Source: Xanthoparmelia taractica
Lineage: Eukaryota > Ascomycota > Lecanoromycetes > Lecanorales > Parmeliaceae
Length of the DNA stretch: 64,000 bases
NCBI GenBank assembly: GCA_033085395.1
Contig: JANQBS010000042.1
Coordinates: 164,798-228,797, forward strand
Direction: 5' to 3'
Made by a program: the position numbers and the translations under genes. The notes under the pieces are model-generated. The model had not been told where the DNA came from. It was given only the letters and a program-made list of their open reading frames with translations, and ran no database searches. Below are positions 56,757 to 64,000 of the stretch, one piece after another; position 1 is the first letter of the stretch; each line of letters starts with the position of its first letter.

Positions 56757-59033
56757 ATGTCTTTGCCTTCTATCATGACGGCAACTCTCCCTCCTCATAG
56801 CCCTCACTACAGTCATCACTCAGCTTACAGCACCAACTCGGCTTCTTACGCAGCTAACAATTCATTGCCGAACGGATCCTCGTCGCGGCTAGCACCCTCG
56901 TACAGCTTCCCGAACAACACACCTGCGTCTGTCTCACGGGCCCCCAATACCTCAGCTTCAAGACAACCACCCCAATCCAATAACATGACAACTTCACAAT
57001 CTACATCAGCGTTGCAGAGGTCGAGTAAAAGAGAGAGACGTCCAGATTGGCATGAGTTCTACAAGAACGGCCCACCAAAAGAGATCATTGTCATCGATGA
57101 CGATTCACCCGAACCTCCGGCCCGGAGAGAGAACGAGCGAGTTCCTCAGCAACAACAACAACAACAACCACAACTAGCAGTGAGAGGTGGAGAGCATACC
57201 GTTAAGAAGAGGAGGACCGGTCAGACAACTGCTTACGATGCTGCAAGGGACCAACAGGCATTCTCTCATGCCCGCACATACTCGAATGGGAACAGTGGGT
57301 CTAACACCATCTCGACGGACCGAACCACATCACTACAGACTACAGCACCGACATCTTTGGGCTCACATTCGAGTCATGGGACCAGTGGAGCGTACGCCGA
57401 GGACAGTGTAGTCGGGCAGAAGAGGAAACGTGTGACTCGGCAACAGATCGCTGATGAGAAGAAGAGGAAGGAGATTGAGGTTGTGGGAGACGCATACAGT
57501 GCCTACGTCCCGCCACCAAAGCCTCCCATCAAGGCACGAGATGTCCATGTGCCTTCGATAAAAGACGTAAGATCATGACCGTACGGATAATGATGAGAAT
57601 ACTGACTTTCGAGGAGACCGTAACTACCCATGAGAAGATCGATGATGATGATGGCCATTACATAGTAACAGAGGATATGCCCATAGGTGAACGATGTGAG
57701 TGCTTCTCTGAGAGCGGACTGTTATCAAGCGGAGTGGTAACTGACTGTTTGTAGACCAAGTCAACAGGCTTTTGGGCCAGGGCACCTTCGGCAAAGTCGT
57801 AGAAGCCTACGACAGGCGGACACGGTCGAAGTGTGCAATTAAGATTATTCGATCCGTGCAAAAGTATCGAGACGCTTCCCGCATTGAGCTGCGGGTGCTA
57901 CAGACTTTGTCCCACAATGACCGACAGAATCGAAACAAATGCATACACCTACGGGACTGTTTCGATTTCCGGAACCACATCTGCATAGTCACCGATCTTC
58001 TGGGCCAGAGCGTCTTCGACTTTCTCAAGGGCAACGGATTTGTGCCTTTCCCAAGCAGTCAGATTCAAAGCTTTGCCCGGCAGCTCTTCACCAGCGTTGC
58101 TTGTATGTTATCTGTCCTGCCTTGGTTAGATCTTCACTAACACTTTGCTTCAGTCTTGCATGATCTTAATCTAATACACACTGATCTAAAGCCGGAAAAT
58201 ATTCTTCTTGTCGGCAACTCATATCAAACCTTCACCTACAATCGCAACATTCCCTCTTCATCTACCACAGTGCAGCGCATTGCACGCCAGCGGCGAGTCC
58301 TACTTGACACCGAGATCAGGCTTATTGACTTTGGATCTGCAACCTTTGACGACGAGTACCACTCTACCGTCGTTTCTACACGGCACTACCGGGCACCGGA
58401 GATCATACTGAACCTGGGATGGAGCTACCCATGCGATATTTGGAGCATTGGCTGCATCCTAGTCGAATTCTTTACTGGTGATGCTCTCTTCCAAACCCAT
58501 GACAATCTCGAGCATCTCGCAATGATGGAGAGCGTATGCGGTGGCAGGATCGAGCCGAAGCTGGTCCGGCAAGTCCAGGGCACAGGTCGAAACAACAACC
58601 GCAACCAGGCTGCAGCGTGAGTCGCGTCTCTACTCGGTGGGGCGAGCCATGTTAATGTACTCTAGGTTCTTCACTCGAGGTCTGAAACTTGATTACCCAA
58701 ACCAGGAGACTTCGAAAGCTTCGAAGAAATATGTCCGGGCTATGAAGACCCTCCCCGTAGGTCCTTCTTCGCGTTCTACCAATGTACTGGCTAAACAAGC
58801 TATAGGAGGTCATACCTGCGGCTACGGCATTCAACAAGCAATTTCTTGACCTTCTGAAGCGTATCTTCATGTACGATCCGAAGCAGCGTCTGACGGCCAA
58901 GCAGGCTCTAAAGCATCCCTGGTTCAAGGAGACGATTACGGATGATGGCACAGAAGCCGCGCGAATTAGAATGCAGAGGGAAAGAGCGAAGGAAGAGCTT
59001 GACAACGAGTATTATCAGAGCGGCGAGGAGTGA
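56757..59033 (+). CDS. lkhA: LAMMER-family dual-specificity protein kinase (Clk/Lkh1/Kns1 type)
   Basis: Six exons: 56757-57566, 57638-57695, 57755-58102, 58154-58616, 58666-58756, 58806-59033; 665 residues. The N-terminal 270 residues are Ser/Asn/Gln-rich with basic patches (KRERRP, KKRRTG, QKRKRVT) suited to nuclear entry and phosphorylation. Kinase motifs: LLGQGTFGKVVEA (ATP loop), AIKII (Lys), DLNLIHTDLKPENILL (catalytic loop), DFGSATF, STRHYRAPEIILNLGW, the family hallmark EHLAMMESV, and a C-terminal HPWFKE. These kinases phosphorylate SR splicing factors and regulate growth and stress responses. Start at 56757; an in-frame ATG at 56775 is also possible. Confidence 0.94.
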
Positions 59034-59862
59034 TGTTTATGGAGTGTCTTCCGGAGCGTCTTCTACTCAAAAAGGGGCAAACTGCATTGCGTGCGTTGTG
59101 GAAAGCTTGCATGAGTTGGCGATGGATAATAACGAGATGCATGAACATGGCGTAGGCAGCGAGGTAGATGCAGTTGCTTGTGGAGGCAAGCCGAGGAAAT
59201 GACATGGGCATTACTCGTTTTTTTTAGACGCTGTTCCATTCTTGCTTGATGTGTATACATCTTTTCCTCTGTTAAGTACCCTTATAGTACAGCCACCGAA
59301 GACTTGGCCAACATCACAAGAGCTGGGAAGTTTGTGGACGGTGACATTTCACATGTCCTACTGGCACAACAACCGTTTTTGATTGTATTTTGTCCACCCA
59401 ATCTATCCGTGAATCCATGGGAACAAGGGACTTCAATTGTCCTTTCCCTTTTTTTTTCTTTTTTTTTTTTTTTCCCTTCTCTTGTTCTTTTGTTCTTTTA
59501 ACACTTGGGCAATAATGCATACTTTTGTCCATTCACTCACTCACGATCTTTGACTTGAGTATTCTGCAATGACCCCCCGCTTTCTTCCATGTCTTTGAGA
59601 GTCATGAATGGATGTTGTGTCTATGTGGTGACTTTGCACGTTGGCTTTTATCTCCGAGTTGATAATGGGGTTTTGTTTTTTTTGCGTGTGTAGGTTTGTT
59701 TGGTGATATCGCTATTATGATTCGAGTATTTTGGCGTCAAGGTATCTGGTGTTACAATGAATATCTTCACTTGGCGTGCCCATAAAAGGCTCAGAAGTCA
59801 CGGGGCTCATTGTGATGCGCAAACCTTCTGATCACAAACACCGAACACGAGACTGAAACATC
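59034..59862. other. Intergenic with T-runs
   Basis: 3' flank of the kinase. A T-rich run near 59450-59474 and TTTTGTTTTTTTTG near 59671 are low complexity. No gene recognised. Confidence 0.4.
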
Positions 59863-61324
59863 ATGTCGCCGGTAAGACTCAATTTGCAAGGAAGTATAGC
59901 CATTTGTTGATTTGTTTGTTTGTTTGCTTGTTTGTTTGTTTGTTTGTGTGTGTGTGCATATGTTAACCAAAATTCTTTGTAGTCACAGCCGCACATCCAT
60001 AGCGACATCGAACACTCTGATACGAACACCCAAAAACTTTCGACCGGTGCCCGATGGAATCTCGGGGCCTTTTAGTGTGAAATCAAAACCAGGAAGTGAG
60101 GACACTCTATCTACGTCCAAAGGGAGCTCGGATTCCTCCAATCAAAACTTCATCCTCGGACAAAACATGGAGTGAGGACACTCTATCTGCATCTGAGGGG
60201 AGAGCTGACTCCCAAAATTCATCCTCGGACGACAGTTTGACAATTTTGGAGGAATCGCCTTCGCATGACAGTGAGTCGATTTCCTACGCAGTCGTAAAAG
60301 TTGTGAGTAATGAAATCTATTTGTCCAGCTCAGTCGGATTGCACTGACGATACCAGGGTAGGTCTAGGGTTGAATACTGGAAAATAAAGTCCAGCCTTGT
60401 TCCCGAGGGTTGGTCGAACGACCCACGACAACTCAACAAGATAGGTAGTACTACTCCTTTCTTCGAGTACGATTTAACCCCTATCCTGGCCTCGGACGCA
60501 GCTACCATTCCTCGTCGCTATCTAATGATGTCTTTCGAGCGTTCATACTTCTAGATACCTTCAACTCCTAAGCTTCTCTACGTGACAGAATGTTACAACT
60601 TGGAAGGCGTCCTGCAGCGCATTAGTGGCGGATTCGAGCTGCAAACTAAATCCCTCGACCCGCTTAACCTGCAGCACAACCCGCTCTACGATACCGATCT
60701 CTCTCTCTGGTTCTGGCAAGTTCCTTCTGGCTGGTCGCAGGACGAGAAAGAGCTTGAATAATTCCAGAAAATAGCTTTAAGCCAAGCATATGGCCTACTC
60801 CCTTGATCCCAATCCTCGTGAGGAACGTGGACGAAGAAGATACGGAATATTTCATCAAATCTGGAGAAGAGTTTTACGTCTTCTACTGGATGTATCCCAA
60901 ATTGGTCCATGTCGACAAGCCGTCGGGACTTCATGAAATACTTTCTGTTCTAGGTCGTGGATCAGGTAAGGATTTGGAGACCACAAAGATCAATCGCCTT
61001 CCGGAGTATGGTGGTCCAGATATCGTTGCAGACGACAATGTTCCCGTCGGCTGGTCCAATAAAATTGATAAAACGGTTTCTTGTGGAGAGCTTTCTCATA
61101 AGCTTGAAATTTGGGACCCACACCTTCTACTCTTCTGTAATGGCGGTCGAACTGATACTCCAAAGTATTTAGTCGAGGGGGATAGCGGCCACTACTACAT
61201 TTTGGATACTACTTCCAATGACGTTTGGCGAATTGTCAAAGCCCAAGGGCTGCAAGATGTTCTCGACATCTTGAAGGACGAATCTAGGCATCTTACGGTA
61301 TCACGAGCGTCAAGGCCATCGTGA
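59863..61324 (+). pseudogene. Unknown repeat-containing gene, reading frame broken
   Basis: A series of good coding stretches in changing frames. A start MSP with donor GTAAGA lies near 59863, followed by RTPKNFRPVPDGISGPFSVK. Two tandem copies of SEDTLSTSKG / SEDTLSASEG follow, then DDSLTILEESPSHDSESISY. After an intron come RSRVEYWKIKSSLVPEGWSN and KLLYVTECYNLEGVLQRISG. From about 60760 to the stop at 61324 one frame is open with RNVDEEDTEYFIKSGEEFY, NVPVGWSNKIDK and SGHYYILDTTSNDVWRIVK. A repeated EGWSN / SGWSQ / VGWSN word suggests an internal repeat. At least two frame changes are needed. I do not recognise the family, and no function is assigned. Confidence 0.5.
59908..59957. repeat. 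(TTTG)n / (TG)n microsatellite
   Basis: TTTGTTTGTTTG with one TTTGCTTG variant, then TGTGTGTGTG. It lies in the probable first intron of the gene at 59863. Confidence 0.9.
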
Positions 61325-62620
61325 ACAATCGCTGCAGAAACAGAGCTAGTCATTCGACGCTTCCAGAATGACACGAAAACCGCTAAAGAGAATCTTCCAG
61401 CATGGGCTCAGTACGCTTAGTCGTGGGCCTGAGCAGCCCACATATATGGCTACACACACTTGGATAGACTAATAATTTAATCATCACTCATAATATTAGT
61501 CCACACCGTGACACTTCCCAATGGTTATCCATCTCAATAAAACACTCGGACCACTCGCTCTATTTGAATAATCAGATACAAACTCGTCACTGTGCAGAAA
61601 GAAGCCTGTATTGGAATCGACAGCATTTCAAGTCTCTAAAAAACAGAAGCCGCCCTTGCGTATTGCATTATCAAGTCATCCCCCGAATGGTTGCATGCAG
61701 CTGCCGAATGAAAGCACATGAACCCATTTTGGGGCCCTGCCAATGTGGAAACAATCCAATTTTTCACAAGCCGGCAAGCCAGGTTCCCAGTTTCTAATTC
61801 TCGGTCGTTCGAGCTGATTATTGCGCATCATTGAGTAGCGAAACGGCTGGACGACATACATTCGCAAGAATCGACCTTTCCATATGCTATATCACCGCGC
61901 TCTTTCGAAAACGTCCCTCCCAATCAATCTCACATTGCCGCAGTCCCTCGCGACAAGCCTCACATGGGTCCTCCAAGTTCTCAAGCGTAACGTCATCGAT
62001 GTTCTCCATCTCAAGAACAGGTTTTGATTTTAATGACTATCGCCAACGGTAGTATTCTTTAATGTCATAATACTACAGCCAACTAATAATTCAGGAAGCG
62101 AAAGAGTCGAGAAATAGTAAGATATCTCTTCAATAATACCAATGCATATGCTGGGATCGTAGCACCCAACACGATATTCTGTTCGTGAGAATCTTTCAGA
62201 TTGAATGCAATATTTTTTAGATTGATTGTAATGCTTTGATTTCAGGAGCTTGGGCCTGTGGGCGGAAGTAGATATCTTTGTAATCAAGTACAGTGACTGG
62301 AAACAGGGCAACGGAATCTATTTGACTAACTCTATACGTACTCCGTGCTAAAACGAAAACCATCTATACCCCATTGTTCCTATCAAAGTATGTGAAAACT
62401 TCGCAGAGACACTGCCGATCAAGAAATCAATTTAGCTCCATACTCTAAAGAAATTTCCACCCTCATCACAAACGTCAACTTTTTTCCTCGTCGTTGGTAG
62501 AGCATGTATGGTCTTCATCTATCCTATTCATACTATGATTCTATGACTTGTCAGTTAATTATTCCACATATGTGATTCGATTGGACTTCAGATAATGAAG
62601 ACCTGGCTTCATGAGGTATC
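61325..62620. other. Mostly empty; 3' part holds a degenerate last repeat unit
   Basis: Nothing recognised in 61325-62540. A short minus frame near 61888-62013 (DPCEACREGLRQCEIDWEG) looks protein-like but has no clear gene structure. At about 62553-62640, in another frame, FGEIPHEARSSLSE is a decayed copy of the repeat unit of the neighbouring secreted protein. Confidence 0.45.
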
Positions 62621-63241
62621 TCACCAAAGTTGGAACTTGTGCTCCTCGGGGTTTCCCTGAGTAGACCACGTATCGTCCGCTTCTGCTCTATCCATAATAT
62701 GGTTCTGCAGCTCATTAGCTTTATTCTAGCTTGTGCATCGTGTACTAACCTCGGATGTCGATCTGGCTTCACGAGAGATGTCGGCGAAGTCTAGGCTTTG
62801 ACGCTTCTTCTTCTCGGGGTTTCCCTGAGTTGACCACGTATCGTCCGACGTTGCTCTATCGAAAATATTCTTCTGCAGCTCATTAGCTTTATTCTAACGT
62901 GTGTATTATGTACTAACCTCAGACGTAGATCTGGCTTCACGAGAGATTTCGGCAAAGTCCAGGCTTCGACGCTTTTTTTCCTCGGCGTTTCCCTGAGTCG
63001 ACCATGTATCGTCTTCCTCCCTTCTGTCCATACTATGCTTCTGGAGGCTGTTAGTTGTATTCCAGTCTCCGCATCATATCAATTAGTTACTGACCTCAGA
63101 TGTAGCTCGAGCATCATGTGAGATTCCGGCGAAGTCCAAATTTGGCGCTCTCTGAGTCAAAGCCCGATTTTCGATTGGGACCGGAGAGGAAAGAGTAGAC
63201 ATGCAGTGAGCCAGGAGCCCTAAAAGGATTACGTTCTTCAT
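62621..63241 (-). CDS. Secreted tandem-repeat protein with Kex2-type sites (KEP / RiPP-precursor-like)
   Basis: Four exons (minus): 63241-63095, 63040-62918, 62872-62750, 62704-62621; 158 residues, all introns phase 0. Residues 1-20 are a signal peptide (MKNVILLGLLAHCMSTLSS). Exons 2, 3 and 4 start exactly 168 bp apart, and introns 2 and 3 are both 45 bp and nearly identical, so whole exon-intron units were duplicated. Each 41-residue unit holds DDTWSTQGN (59-67, 100-108, 141-149), a basic site (KKRR 71-74, KKKR 111-114) and SLDFAxISREARSTSE (75-90, 116-131; first version at 34-49). In the last unit the basic site reads EEHK and the frame shifts, leaving a decayed remnant downstream. Signal peptide, direct repeats and dibasic sites are the layout of fungal Kex2-processed proteins and of dikaritin-type RiPP precursors. 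No cysteine in the repeats. The mature product is unknown. Confidence 0.8.
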
Positions 63242-63925
63242 GTTGGCAACAGCGACTTGTAAATGGTTATGACTGGGAGTAGTCTGTTCTTATGAATGAA
63301 TGAGAATGTTTTCGAACTTGGCTGTAGGTTGGAGTTCTGCAAGGACATTGGCTTGACTTATATATATCTGATTGTGATGTTCAGGACAGACTTGGTTTTC
63401 CAGTATCACTCGGAATCTACCAACTCGTATTGGTTGACCTCGGCTCATGATCACTCGCAAAATCACATCTGGAAGGAATGCTTCGTGTCAGCTTCGCCTC
63501 TCCAAAAGAAGTTTCTTGGGTAGGGTTATTTGATGGTCGGCTGGGCCGAGCCTAAGCCTAACCGGCCCGTACAGCCTGTAGCGCATTCGGTTATGGTGCT
63601 CTCACTCTGGTTTCTTAGGTGAGATTTAGGCGGGTTTATAGCTCGGTCGGGATAGAAATCAGTTTATTCGGGGCAGACTTCATCCAGACGCTTAGCACAT
63701 CCGTGCTACCCCGGATAAGATCCTTATATATGCTAAATATATACATTCTACCTTTATAATGTGCAACGTGCCCAATATTCCGCCCCCACTTTTTGGACTA
63801 TCAGTCGGACCAGTTCATATATAGTCCGTTCATAAACCAGTCTAGCATTTAAACGGATTATATATAGACTGGTCTAGATTTTGAACGAACTAGTTCAACT
63901 AATAGTTTAGAGATAGATTAATAAG
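63242..63925. other. Promoter side of the repeat-protein gene, then eroded repeat DNA
   Basis: The first 300 bases should carry the promoter (TATATATAT near 63360). From about 63780 words such as GGACCAGTTC, AGACTGGTCTAG and GAACTAGTTC recur in both orientations, like those near 17100. This points to an eroded inverted-repeat element. Confidence 0.45.
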
Positions 63926-63927
63926 TA

Positions 63928-64000
63928 CGGGTCGGAAAGGTGTGGTATATTTGATGGTATGGGACCAGTTTTTCGAATACCATATCGAAAGGTATAGGAT
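63928..64000. mobile_element. Left end of a TATGG-type TIR element, cut by window end
   Basis: TA (63926-63927) followed by CGGGTCGGAAAGGTGTGG, the same terminus as the element at 12908 (CGGGCCGGAAAGGTCT), and then TGGTATGGGACC and ATACCATATC motifs. The element continues beyond the window. Confidence 0.7.

Noticed and set aside
1..64000. CRISPR arrays, bacterial operons or ribosome-binding sites
   Set aside because: The window is fungal nuclear DNA with spliced genes. The regular repeats found are tandem without unique spacers.

Overview
The window is nuclear DNA of a filamentous ascomycete (Pezizomycotina). The protein-coding genes have 45-80 bp GT-AG introns and moderate GC content. They alternate with AT-rich blocks in which CA/TG dinucleotides are depleted and most codons are destroyed, the usual mark of repeat-induced point mutation (RIP). 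The gene types (PTH11-like receptor, GMC oxidoreductase, UMTA-type methyltransferase, MGQ-start F-box, Fig1, LAMMER kinase) fit Dothideomycetes or a neighbouring class; I cannot name the species. Exon boundaries below were worked out by hand from splice signals and reading frame.

Left part, 1-7.2 kb (accessory): the 3' end of an MFS transporter, a nine-exon secreted GMC oxidoreductase (minus), and a five-exon PTH11/rhodopsin-like seven-helix protein (minus). From 7.2 to 16 kb is a transposon-rich block. A SAM methyltransferase gene is split by a 3.3 kb repeat element (7619-10891). The element has a short and a long copy in tandem, and the hexamer TAGTGC occurs at the left edge, the junction and the right edge. 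A related RIP-degraded tandem starts at 11859. A non-RIPed inverted-repeat element (12908-13645) is nested inside, and another copy of that family begins at the right end of the window.

Middle, 16-37.8 kb: a degenerate copy of the 5' end of SAP18, SAP18 itself with a glycine-rich tail, an NmrA-type pseudogene, a conserved small protein of unknown function, the rRNA methyltransferase Rcm1/NSUN5, a 3.8 kb RIPed TIR transposon just upstream of Rcm1, a GNAT acetyltransferase, the helicase Dbp6, the GPI-anchor glycosyltransferase Gpi3/PIG-A (divergent from Dbp6), and SRP19/Sec65.

Right part, 38.6-64 kb: Fig1 (mating and calcium), a stretch of decayed accessory genes (CorA-like with an in-frame stop, F-box with three frameshifts, a possible ankyrin remnant, a DUF6601-like gene with one frameshift), then the housekeeping pair TAF4 and Ysh1/CPSF73, a LAMMER kinase, and a broken repeat-containing gene of unknown family. 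At 62621-63241 (minus) is a secreted repeat protein in which one exon-intron unit of exactly 168 bp is tandemly duplicated and carries Kex2-type basic sites. It has the architecture of fungal Kex2-processed repeat proteins and RiPP precursors, and it is my best candidate for something undescribed. No tRNA, rRNA or CRISPR array was found.
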